From Acidimicrobiales bacterium (lineage in GTDB: Bacteria > Actinomycetota > Acidimicrobiia > Acidimicrobiales > SZUA-35), in NCBI GenBank assembly GCA_020630195.1, contig JAHDBV010000021.1, positions 1 through 57,457 of the forward strand: DNA of 57,457 bases, given 5' to 3'. This document shows, piece by piece, positions 36,701-43,959 of the stretch. A program made the position numbers and the translations under genes. How positions within the stretch are numbered: position 1 is the first letter of the stretch; each line of letters begins with the position of its first letter. The notes below the pieces were generated by a model. It made no database searches and was not told where the DNA came from. It worked only from the letters and a program-made list of their open reading frames with translations.

Positions 36701-39700
36701 ACGTGCTCCCGCACAACGACCAGGACACCGCCTCCACGCCGTACGACTTCCCGTCGGACTACACCGGCAGCCTCGTGCTCACCGGTGTGACCGCGGATGC
36801 CGGCAACGTGGCGCACGTCGTCTACTACTCGGCCACCGATCCGGCCACGATCCAGCAGGCCGCCAACGACGCCACCAACACGATCCCCGGTGGCGCGACG
36901 GTCTGGTGTTCCGACGACGCGGGTGCCATCGCCGGCACCCCGGCACTCGGCACCGCGGGCTGTCCCGCCGGTGACCTCAGCGACGCCACGGCGTTCCGGA
37001 TCATCGGTGAGACCCTCGTCGGTCCGCCCACCCCGTCGGGCGTGCAGACCTTCACCGTCGACGTCCAGACCGTCGACAACACCCCGATCGACTTCTACGC
37101 CAACGAGTTCGACGTGAAGCTGCCCGACTCGGTGCTCCAGCTGCCGGTGAAGTCCAACGAGGTCTACACCCGGGTCTGGGGCGGCACCATCGGTGACCTC
37201 GTCTTCGACGACCTCGACCGCGACGGCGTCTACACCGACGGCACCGACGTCGGCATCGAAGGCGTCGATCTCGAACTGCTCGACGGTGGTGTCGTCATCG
37301 ACACCGCCACGACCGACGCCGATGGCCGCTACGTGTTCGACTTCATCGAGCGCCCCGGCGACTACGAGGTCCGCATCGTGGCCTCCAACACCGGCAACGG
37401 CGAGGACCTCGAGTTCTACCTGCCGACCGTCTCGCCCGAGGCGGATCCGAACACCGACCTCGACGAGGACGACGATCATCACGCCGGGGCCTTCGAGCCG
37501 ACCGGTGAGGTCCTCTCGGGCGCCGTGACGCTCGGCGTCGGTACCGAGCCCGTGGGCGAGGACCACAACGGCACCGACACCTCCGGTGCGGTCGACAACG
37601 ACGCCAACGTCACCGTCGACTTCGGTTTCTGGAAGCCGACACCGGACATCGAGATCTCGAAGCTGGTGGAGGACCCGGACAACCCGGACACCTACATCGA
37701 GGTGATCGAGGTCGGTCCGACCGCCACGGTCGAGTTCCAGATCCGGGTCGAGAACACCGGTGAGGTCGACCTGACCGGTGTCGTCGTGACCGACCCCGAC
37801 CTCGCCGCCTGCGACAACACCATCGGTGCGCTCGCGATCGACGAGGTCGTCACCTACACCTGCTCGGGCACCGTCACCGCCGACATGGCCCCCAACACCG
37901 CCTCGGTGATGGGCAACCCCGACGACGGGCAGCCGACGGTGACCGACAGCGACGACGCCACCGCCGGCATCGTCGACCTCGACATCGTCAAGGAGTTCGT
38001 GCATCCCGACACCGGCGAATGGGTCGGCTCCGCCGAGGCCCCGCTCGACGCAACCGTGCCGTTCCGGATCACCGTCACCAACACCGGCACCGTCGAGGCG
38101 CACAAGGTCGAGATCGCCGATCCCGACTTCCCGCAGTGCAACGCCTCGACGACCGATCTCGGTGTGGGCCCGGTGACCCCGCTCGCCCCGGGCGACTCGG
38201 TGTCGACCACCTGTGACATCGTCGCCTCCGCACTGATCGACAACACCGCGACCGCCACTATCGGTGGACCCGGCGGTGTCGAGAACGGCGAGAGCGACGA
38301 CGCTTACGTGAACACCTACGGCATCGACCTCGCGAAGACCGTGACCGACCCCGAGACCGGCGATCCGGTCGAGTTGGTCGAGGTCGGCGTGGGTGACACC
38401 GTCGAGTTCACCTTCGTCATCTCGAACCTCGGTTCGGCGCCGATCACCGGTGTCGAGCTGAGCGACGATCGCTACCCGTCGTGTGACACGACCATCGCCA
38501 CCATCGCGGCCGAGAGCTCGGTGAGCCACACCTGCGAGGTCGTCGTGACCGACTCCCTCGTCAACACGGGTTCGGTGACCGCGACCTCGGCCGGTGGTCA
38601 CGTGCTGACCGATGACGACACCGCGGCGGTCGAAGCCCGTGGCCTGATCCTCGTGAAGGAGGTGTGGGACGCCACCACCGAGACCTGGGCCGAGACGACC
38701 CAGGTGATCGACGGCGCCGACGTCACCTACCGGTTCACGCTCACCAACGTCGGCGACACGACCCTCACCGGGTTGACCGTCACCGACGCCGACGTGGCCG
38801 CGTGCTCCTCGGCGACCCTCGGCGAGACGATCCCCGATCTGGCCCCCGATGCCTCCCACGCCTACGAGTGCACGGTCACCCACACCGGTGGTGACCTCAC
38901 CAACACGGCGAGCGCCGCCGGTGTCGATGGCTCCGGCAACGACGTCGGTGACGACGACACGGCCGCCGTCGATGAGGTGGCACCCGCCATCACCCTCGTC
39001 AAGGAGATCCTCGACCCGGCGACCGGCACCTACGTGGCCGCCGATGCGGTCGCCGACGCCCCGGTGTTCGCCGAGGGGGACACGGCGAGCTTCCGGATCA
39101 CGGTGACCAACTCCGGTGACGTCGAGCTCCTGGCCGTCACGATCAGCGATCCGCTGGTCGCCGGCTGTGCCACGACCATCGCGTCGCTCGCTCCGGGCGC
39201 CTCGGAGACCGTCGAGTGTGAGATCGACCTCACCGACGATCTGACCAACACCGCCTCCGTGACCGCCGACCCGGCGTGTGCGGACTGTGGCGACGCCGTC
39301 ACCGACGACGACGAGGCCTCGGCCGACGTCGACCCCGGTTCCATCTCGGGCACGGTGTTCGACGACGACGACGGTGACGGCACGCAGGACGGTGGCGAGG
39401 ACGGTGTGTCCGGCGTGACCGTGGTGCTCCTCGACGACGAGGGCAACGAGATCGCTCGGACCACGACCGGCACCGACGGCTCCTACGAGTTCGAGAACCT
39501 GCCGCCCGGTGACTACACCATCGAGTACACGGGCGGTCCGACCGGTGTGACCCTCCCGCCGTCGGGCGCGGCGACCGTGAACGGCGGCACCGAGACCGAG
39601 ATCGAAGGCGCCGCCGCCCTGGCGACCCCGACGACCACCACCGGGAGCGGGACCTCGCCCGACACCCTGGCGTTCACCGGTGCCGAGAGCTCGAGCGTCC

Positions 39701-39777
39701 TCGTCGTGGCGGCCACGTTGCTCACCGCCGGGTTCGCCCTCCTGCTCGTCGGCGGTCGTCGCCGCCGCACCGAGTAG
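33763..39777 (+). CDS. Giant wall-anchored surface protein with DUF11-like and SdrD B-like repeats
   Basis: 2004 residues, secreted. Signal peptide 1-about 36 (basic RRR, hydrophobic core, AxA end). Residues about 37-760 are a large unique region with calcium-binding-like Asp-rich loops. About 760-1130 hold two degenerate DUF11-like domains. An SdrD B-like domain spans about 1140-1215. Five tandem domains of about 110 residues start near 1295, 1405, 1520, 1627 and 1741, each with a K(E/T/L)xxDPxTG opening and one Cys pair. A second SdrD B-like domain is at 1859-1925, then a Thr/Ser stalk, LAFTG at 1969-1973, a membrane helix and RRRRTE. LAxTG is the class E sortase signal. ATG with GGAG 8 nt upstream. 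Confidence 0.88.
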   Translation: MITTSPRRRVVRLAAAFAVVAATLGLPATPAAAGIPTLDHTVSIEFSGTAPFADDGDGEVGPGEDVSGGVDDGFAGIKHYARTGDRTSFKLEYNVNGEDADRLTLKARLVEVDAAGVPTGNPIRAGVTFPELPVACQAGSSLAADGHSFTCEIGAVPSGTTAFVPAQVEADNTIPNGYHYAIQYEVCELADDGSVEVQTGEQLSESVTATAAPRYDLWKRRAYNRGPVPMPADGPGTEGDIGVVVQYALGVLAGDGDSRGLSMLAEYDQDLNGNSTIDDEVSFTDDIAPIAGGPPFGTPPGSYLYDFGYFGDGCGSNYGTDARGESNVWGDQPRGQIGHDGGTIDNATPDSGVWTCSQTGTDIDITITGADFRGRSYPTTTASNSAMSADQKWFASGWVAVWIPIEAIENGPDGLAGTADDGEYPSSDELSPFDPDDIWGQSNYGAGTEPLVDDADQGWRQNELAYTLVEGGIGWDKDFRHSLPGGNAPGIGWSEAPTNGTAVNSGDGQAMNGTQFSSYLRTTNRSFRSRSAYQVCDAFDNSTFTVGPDRNGFIWAGWFNGTSVDAAYPTDLNAYDTGFSGSTVNPDQYIVVEFGTGVNGGVAGNWADGNLAVPSDPSGWGIDSWQRPGWDLMENATCGDADSADGWFELPNPYDPADLPTGVTLADITKFRVRIVHPDADPAGTWDERSVLPAGQDVLMAINHIALDNEMYNNSVDSTDPRSTILANMAGDSYTNKDGSIFTRTVGYDPLDNSSTATGDRLIATLAQVRIDKEFVEKVAGSGPNFLGGDPVTWTLQPTVASLTDLPADPAEDVRVVDEFPQPYLEYLPGSASPASFTDLTSGAVYPVQFCIVAGCDKDTPAHWTATEPADPAAVLGLMWDFGEVPLGAVLPLLSYDTQIAIDAPNNETIPNVATIHSPSDQASEERRSDDTSIKVIQLGALSVRKDVSTPIIFTDEAFTYTLRFANVSAADIDSYDLIDVLPHNDQDTASTPYDFPSDYTGSLVLTGVTADAGNVAHVVYYSATDPATIQQAANDATNTIPGGATVWCSDDAGAIAGTPALGTAGCPAGDLSDATAFRIIGETLVGPPTPSGVQTFTVDVQTVDNTPIDFYANEFDVKLPDSVLQLPVKSNEVYTRVWGGTIGDLVFDDLDRDGVYTDGTDVGIEGVDLELLDGGVVIDTATTDADGRYVFDFIERPGDYEVRIVASNTGNGEDLEFYLPTVSPEADPNTDLDEDDDHHAGAFEPTGEVLSGAVTLGVGTEPVGEDHNGTDTSGAVDNDANVTVDFGFWKPTPDIEISKLVEDPDNPDTYIEVIEVGPTATVEFQIRVENTGEVDLTGVVVTDPDLAACDNTIGALAIDEVVTYTCSGTVTADMAPNTASVMGNPDDGQPTVTDSDDATAGIVDLDIVKEFVHPDTGEWVGSAEAPLDATVPFRITVTNTGTVEAHKVEIADPDFPQCNASTTDLGVGPVTPLAPGDSVSTTCDIVASALIDNTATATIGGPGGVENGESDDAYVNTYGIDLAKTVTDPETGDPVELVEVGVGDTVEFTFVISNLGSAPITGVELSDDRYPSCDTTIATIAAESSVSHTCEVVVTDSLVNTGSVTATSAGGHVLTDDDTAAVEARGLILVKEVWDATTETWAETTQVIDGADVTYRFTLTNVGDTTLTGLTVTDADVAACSSATLGETIPDLAPDASHAYECTVTHTGGDLTNTASAAGVDGSGNDVGDDDTAAVDEVAPAITLVKEILDPATGTYVAADAVADAPVFAEGDTASFRITVTNSGDVELLAVTISDPLVAGCATTIASLAPGASETVECEIDLTDDLTNTASVTADPACADCGDAVTDDDEASADVDPGSISGTVFDDDDGDGTQDGGEDGVSGVTVVLLDDEGNEIARTTTGTDGSYEFENLPPGDYTIEYTGGPTGVTLPPSGAATVNGGTETEIEGAAALATPTTTTGSGTSPDTLAFTGAESSSVLVVAATLLTAGFALLLVGGRRRRTE

Positions 39778-39782
39778 GCCAT

Positions 39783-39800
39783 CGCCCGCTTCGGCGGGCG
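39783..39800 (+). terminator. UUCG-loop hairpin after the surface-protein gene
   Basis: CGCCCGC-TTCG-GCGGGCG, a perfect 7-bp stem with a stable UUCG tetraloop, 6 nt after the stop. No T run. It pairs with a second hairpin 18 nt further on. Confidence 0.5.
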
Positions 39801-39817
39801 CCCGCTGCCGCGTGACG

Positions 39818-39846
39818 CGGGCCGGTCGGCCTCGACCGGCCCGTTT
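39818..39846 (+). terminator. Rho-independent terminator between the surface-protein and dehalogenase genes
   Basis: Perfect 11-bp stem (39818-39828 with 39833-39843), GCCT loop, then TTT (39844-39846). Together with the preceding hairpin it should end the 6-kb transcript. Confidence 0.65.
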
Positions 39847-39854
39847 CACGGTGG

Positions 39855-39860
39855 CAGGAT
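39855..39860 (+). promoter_or_regulatory. Possible leaderless -10 box (CAGGAT) of the haloalkane dehalogenase gene
   Basis: At -12 to -7 from the ATG at 39867. It overlaps what might otherwise be read as a weak Shine-Dalgarno (CAGGA), so this is uncertain. Confidence 0.3.
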
Positions 39861-39866
39861 CGGGCC

Positions 39867-40754
39867 ATGCCGATCGCAGCCGAGTTCCCGTACGAGAAGT
39901 CGACCGTCGAGATCGACGGGCGCTCGATGGCCTACGTCGACCAGGGCGAGGGCGATCCGATCGTGTTCCTGCACGGCAACCCGACGTCGTCGTATCTGTG
40001 GCGGAACGTCATGCCACACCTCGAGGGTCAGGGCCGGGTGATCGCACCCGACCTCATCGGGATGGGTGACTCGGACAAGCTGCCCGAATCCGGACCCGGC
40101 TCGTACCGGTTCGTCGAGCATCGGCGCTACCTCGATGCCCTGCTGGAGCACCTCGGGGTGAACGAGCGGGTCACGCTGATCATCCACGACTGGGGCTCGG
40201 CACTCGGCTTCGACTGGGCGAACCGGCACCGCGACGCCGTGCTCGGGATCGCCTACATGGAGGCGATCGTGCGCCCCGTCACGTGGGATGAGTGGCCGGA
40301 GTCGGCCCGCAACATCTTCCAGACCTTCCGCTCGGAGGCCGGCGAGGTCGTCGTGTTGGAGAAGAACGTGTTCGTCGAGCGGGTGTTGCCGGCATCGATC
40401 CAGCGGCCGCTCACCGAGACCGAGATGGGTGTGTACCTGGCACCGTTCGCCGAGCCGGGGGAGGGGCGCCGCCCCACCCTGACCTGGCCACGGGAGATCC
40501 CGATCGAGGGTGAACCGGCCGATGTCGTGGAGATCGTGCAGTCCTACGCCGACTGGTTGAGCTCGGACGACTCGCCACCGACGCTGTTCATCGATGCCGA
40601 TCCGGGCACGATCCTGATCGGTCCGCAGCGGGACTTCTGCCGCTCGTGGCCGAACCAGTCGGAGGTGACCGTCGCCGGGCTGCACTTCATCCAGGAGGAC
40701 TCGCCCGACGAGATCGGCGGCGCCATCGCCGCCTGGCGGTCGTCGATCGCCTGA
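39867..40754 (+). CDS. Haloalkane dehalogenase (HLD-II type)
   Basis: Hydrolyses carbon-halogen bonds of haloalkanes to alcohols. 295 residues. Nucleophile Asp108 in [12 protein letters not shown], acid Glu132 (YMEAIVRP), base His273 (GLHFIQED), halide ligands Asn38 (HGNPTSS) and Trp109. These equal the numbering of LinB (Asp108, Glu132, His272, Asn38, Trp109) to within one residue, so the complete HLD-II site is present. Renilla luciferase shares the fold and catalytic residues, but in a bacterium dehalogenase is far likelier. No haloacid or haloalcohol genes are nearby, so the natural substrate is open. Confidence 0.93.
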   Translation: MPIAAEFPYEKSTVEIDGRSMAYVDQGEGDPIVFLHGNPTSSYLWRNVMPHLEGQGRVIAPDLIGMGDSDKLPESGPGSYRFVEHRRYLDALLEHLGVNERVTLIIHDWGSALGFDWANRHRDAVLGIAYMEAIVRPVTWDEWPESARNIFQTFRSEAGEVVVLEKNVFVERVLPASIQRPLTETEMGVYLAPFAEPGEGRRPTLTWPREIPIEGEPADVVEIVQSYADWLSSDDSPPTLFIDADPGTILIGPQRDFCRSWPNQSEVTVAGLHFIQEDSPDEIGGAIAAWRSSIA

Positions 40755-40769
40755 GGATCGCCTGATCCG

Positions 40770-43049
40770 CTAGCCGCCGGCGAGGCCGCCGAGCACGTCC
40801 TCCAACGAGCGCAGGCCCTCCTGGAGCGAGCCCGCGAGGAGTTCGAGTTCGGTCCCGGCGACGTCGATCTCGATCGGCACGTCGAGCTGCACGGGGATGT
40901 CGACCTCGACTGGCACCGTCTCGTCGATGGGGACCTCGACATCGAGCTGCACCGGCACCTCGACGTCGACGGGGACCGACACGTCGACCGGCACCTCGAA
41001 TCCGAGGCCGGTGTCGATCTCGATCGTCGTGTCGATCGTCTGGGTGATCGGGATGACCTCGTCGATGGGGAAGCTGATCGTGCGGGTGAGCTGCACGTCG
41101 GTACGGATCGGGATGGTCTCGTCGATCGGGACGTCGAAGGCGATCGTCGAGGTCTTGAACGTCTCGAGCTCGTCGATGGCGGTCGCGACCCCGTCGGAGA
41201 CGAGCGGCTCGAGCTCGAGCAGTTCGTTCTGGAACCCCTGCACCTGGGCGCCGAACAGTGCCGCTCCGGCCTCGACCCGGGCGAGGTCGTCCTGCACCTG
41301 TGCCAGATCGTTCTCGGTCTGTTGGAGGCGTGACCAGAGCAGACCGATCGCGACGACGGCGCCGAGGAGCGCGACGGCGGTCACGGCGGCCACCGGGACG
41401 ACCCAGCTCGGCGCGCCGGCGGCGGGCCTCGTGTCTCGGGGGCGGGTCTCGGTGGTCATCGGGGCTCCTCGCTGGTGGGCGGTGGTGCGTTCGTGGGGAT
41501 CGGGGTGGGCGGCGGAGACGCGGTCGGGCGGCGGTGGTCGATCGGCCAACCACACGGCCGCGACGAGCCCGAGTGCGGTGAGCACCGCGGCGGCCAGGAA
41601 GGTGTCGGCGATGGCGGTGGCGGTGAGTTCGGCCGAGGCCCGTGCCACGGCATCGGCGAAGCCGGGCTCGGTGATCCCGGGCAGGTCGATCGTCGAGCGC
41701 AGTTCGTTGAAGCGGCGCAGGCCCCAGGCGGTGAGCCCGGCCAGACCGACACTCAGGCCGAGCAGCCGCACGACCATCACGACCGATGCGGCGATGCCGC
41801 GGCGCTCGGCGGGTGCCGGTCCGACGACGGCCGAGGTGGTGGGCGCGGTCACGAGCCCGAACCCGGCGCCGAGCACACCGAGACCGACGGCCAGTTCTCC
41901 GAGGCCGCTGTCGGCGTTCCAGCCTCGGCCCATGACGGCGAAGGCGAACGCGGCGACGGCGAGGCCCACGAGGGTCGGCGTGCGGGGCCCGACGCGGTCG
42001 GCCCAGCGTCCCCCGACGAGGCTGGTGAGTGCCATCGCCGCCGTCATGGCGGCCAGGACCGCGCCGGACACGACGGCGGCCCGCCCGACGTCGACGGTCG
42101 TCGCGTTCACGAACAGGGGCACGTCGACCATGGCGATCACGAGGCCCGCACCGAGGATCACGTTCACGACGAGCGCGGCTCTCGCCGACCGGCCGGCGAT
42201 CACCTCGGGCGCGACGAGCGGGTCGGGACGCCCCCGTTGGTGCCACACGAACCCCACGGCGGCGGCGACGGCGAGCAGCCCGAGCCAGCGGAGGTCGGGG
42301 CCGGTGCCGCCGGTGAGCTGGTCGAAGCCGGTGACGCTCTGGATCTCCGCGTTGCCGAGCAGGGCGAGGTCGAGCGAGACGAGGGCGATGGTGAGCAACC
42401 CGGCGCCGACGAGCTCGAGCCGGCGGGTGCGGCCGCGGGCCGGGTCGGGGGCGAGGGCCCACCACAACCAGGCGAGGCCGACGAGGGTGAGGGGCAGATT
42501 GAGCCAGAACTGCCAGCGCCAGTCGGCGAAGCGGACGAGTGCGGCTCCGTAGAGCGGACCCCAGACCCACCCGAGGGTCTCGATCGCGGCGAGGGTGCCG
42601 AGCGCACGGGCTCGGCGGTCCGCGCCCACGGTGTCGGCGACGACGGCCAGGGCCACGGGCACCATGGCGCCGCCGCCGAGCGCGGTGAGCACCCGGCCGA
42701 CGAGCAGGATCTCGAAGGTCGACGTGGCGGCGATCACGACCGATCCCGCGGCGAACACGGCGTAGGCCACCGTCAGGAGGCGCCGGGGGCCGAGCACATC
42801 GGCGACGCGTCCGGCCACGGGCATGACCGCGAGGAACGCGAGCAGATAGACGTTGACGATCCAGGAGGCGTCGTCGAGCCCGTCGGGCAGGACGAGGCCG
42901 ACGTCGTTGATCATCGGGCGCAACATCGTCGACACGACCGTGAGATCGTCCGCCGCGACGAACATGGCGAAACCGAGGGCCGCCATCACGGCGCGGGGTG
43001 ATCGGTGTGGCCGGGAGCCGACGGGGTCGGTCGGCGCGGCGTTCGTCAC
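40770..43049 (-). CDS. P55-like MFS pump (14 TM) joined in frame to a membrane-anchored Val/Ile-Pro-Val-Asp repeat module
   Basis: 759 codons. Residues about 15-515 are a 14-helix DHA2-type MFS exporter (motif A GRVADVLGPRRLL, motif C-like GWVWGPLYGAALV). After a linker (about 515-545) come one more membrane helix (about 547-570), a coiled coil (LQQTENDLAQVQDDLARVEAG), and residues about 638-730 made of short beta units such as VPVDVSVPVDVEVPV and VPIDETVPVEVD. An internal ATG (41459) has a perfect GAGGAG site, so the module may also be made alone (229 residues). The GTG start overlaps the LprG-like stop as GTGA. In mycobacteria LprG and P55 form the same pair and export triacylglycerides and lipoglycans. 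Confidence 0.8.
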   Translation of the reverse strand: MTNAAPTDPVGSRPHRSPRAVMAALGFAMFVAADDLTVVSTMLRPMINDVGLVLPDGLDDASWIVNVYLLAFLAVMPVAGRVADVLGPRRLLTVAYAVFAAGSVVIAATSTFEILLVGRVLTALGGGAMVPVALAVVADTVGADRRARALGTLAAIETLGWVWGPLYGAALVRFADWRWQFWLNLPLTLVGLAWLWWALAPDPARGRTRRLELVGAGLLTIALVSLDLALLGNAEIQSVTGFDQLTGGTGPDLRWLGLLAVAAAVGFVWHQRGRPDPLVAPEVIAGRSARAALVVNVILGAGLVIAMVDVPLFVNATTVDVGRAAVVSGAVLAAMTAAMALTSLVGGRWADRVGPRTPTLVGLAVAAFAFAVMGRGWNADSGLGELAVGLGVLGAGFGLVTAPTTSAVVGPAPAERRGIAASVVMVVRLLGLSVGLAGLTAWGLRRFNELRSTIDLPGITEPGFADAVARASAELTATAIADTFLAAAVLTALGLVAAVWLADRPPPPDRVSAAHPDPHERTTAHQRGAPMTTETRPRDTRPAAGAPSWVVPVAAVTAVALLGAVVAIGLLWSRLQQTENDLAQVQDDLARVEAGAALFGAQVQGFQNELLELEPLVSDGVATAIDELETFKTSTIAFDVPIDETIPIRTDVQLTRTISFPIDEVIPITQTIDTTIEIDTGLGFEVPVDVSVPVDVEVPVQLDVEVPIDETVPVEVDIPVQLDVPIEIDVAGTELELLAGSLQEGLRSLEDVLGGLAGG
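41456..41470 (-). other. Internal start site with strong Shine-Dalgarno and cryptic ATGA junction
   Basis: GAGGAG (41470-41465), 5-nt spacer, ATG (41459-41457), in frame with the upstream MFS. In the neighbouring frame, the same position reads TGA (41458-41456), making an ATGA stop/start overlap. That frame is open from 41752. This suggests two coupled genes whose boundary was lost by a 1-bp shift, or a real fusion with internal re-initiation. Confidence 0.5.
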
Positions 43050-43786
43050 GGGGTGGTGGCCGGCGGTTCGATCACGACGTCGGTGCCGTACTCGCTGAGG
43101 CGGAGATCCCAGGTGGTCGTGGAGCCGTCGATCTCGGTGGTGAACCGGATCCGGTTGACCTCGGCCGTCTCGGCGTCGAGCCACAGCTCGGCGGGCACGG
43201 CCACGGCCCGGGCGAGTCCGGCGGTGACCCGGCGGACGTCGTCGCCACGGGCCACGGCGGTCATGAGCACGCCGTCCTCCTCGGCGCCGACGATCGTGGC
43301 GTCGGTGAGGTTGTCGAGCAGCGGACGCCAGGCGCCCTGCGGATCGAAGAAGCGGCTCGGGTCGATGCCGTACTCCTCGGGCAGCGGTTCGAAGTCGCCG
43401 GTGATCGGGTTGGACAACCAGGCGTCGCTGCCGACGGCGATGGCGCCGAGTCGTGTCTGCAGCGAACCGGAGACCTCGACGGTGAGCAGGGCATCGGCGT
43501 CGGGCACGGCGACACGACCGTCGGCGGCGACGAGGGCGAGGGTCGCGAGCGGATCGATGAAGACCGGGTCGCCGGAGGCCGTGAGTGCGAACCGCACCGT
43601 CTCGACCTCACCCATCGCCGCTGCGGCCCGCGCCTGGAAGGCGGCGGGGTCGTCGGGGACGGCCACGGGTTCGGTGTCGCCGAGCTGACCGCAGCCCACC
43701 ACGACCGAGGCGAGGGTCAGGACCAACGCGAGCAGCACGGTCGTCCGGGGAGGTCGGGGCCTCCGGATGGTGGGGTCGTGCGGCAC
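43046..43786 (-). CDS. LprG/LppX-family lipoprotein
   Basis: 246 residues. Signal peptide with lipobox VVVGC, lipidated Cys at 32. The mature protein fits the LppX_LprAFG lipid-carrier fold: VRFALTASGDP, ADALLTVEVSGSLQTRLGAIAVGSDAWL, DPSRFFDPQGAWRPLLDNLT (family DPxxxLxPxxG), DATIVGAEEDGVLMTAV, AELWLDAETAEVNRIRF and a RLSEYGTDVVIEPP end. Family members carry lipids between membrane and envelope in a hydrophobic pocket. GTG start; a TAGTCT -10 lies 15 nt further up. The MFS gene follows by GTGA overlap, as in the mycobacterial lprG-P55 operon. Confidence 0.85.
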   Translation of the reverse strand: MPHDPTIRRPRPPRTTVLLALVLTLASVVVGCGQLGDTEPVAVPDDPAAFQARAAAAMGEVETVRFALTASGDPVFIDPLATLALVAADGRVAVPDADALLTVEVSGSLQTRLGAIAVGSDAWLSNPITGDFEPLPEEYGIDPSRFFDPQGAWRPLLDNLTDATIVGAEEDGVLMTAVARGDDVRRVTAGLARAVAVPAELWLDAETAEVNRIRFTTEIDGSTTTWDLRLSEYGTDVVIEPPATTP

Positions 43787-43915
43787 GGTCTCGATGTCGG
43801 GAGACTACTGCCGCCGAAGCCACCGCTCGTGTGCGTGGTGACGCAGGGTGGTCACTCCGATACCCAAGGTCGGTGGTTCACCGAGGATGGTCCACCACCC
43901 ACGAAGAGTGACGAC

Positions 43916-43921
43916 TATGCT
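43916..43921 (+). promoter_or_regulatory. Candidate -10 box (TATGCT) of the MmpL-like gene
   Basis: TATGCT 39 nt before the ATG at 43960; no convincing -35. The leader would carry AGGGA 9 nt before the start. It lies in the divergent region shared with the LprG-like gene. Confidence 0.3.
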
Positions 43922-43959
43922 CGCCGGTGGGCGGAGTTGGTGTCCAGGGATGTGCTTCC

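Noticed and set aside
33775-39849. A 2024-codon open frame on the minus strand covering the whole surface-protein gene.
   Set aside because: It is the mirror of a GC-rich-third-position gene. The plus-strand frame has a signal peptide, recognisable repeats and a sorting signal, while the antisense translation is Gly/Val/Arg/His-rich with no domain.
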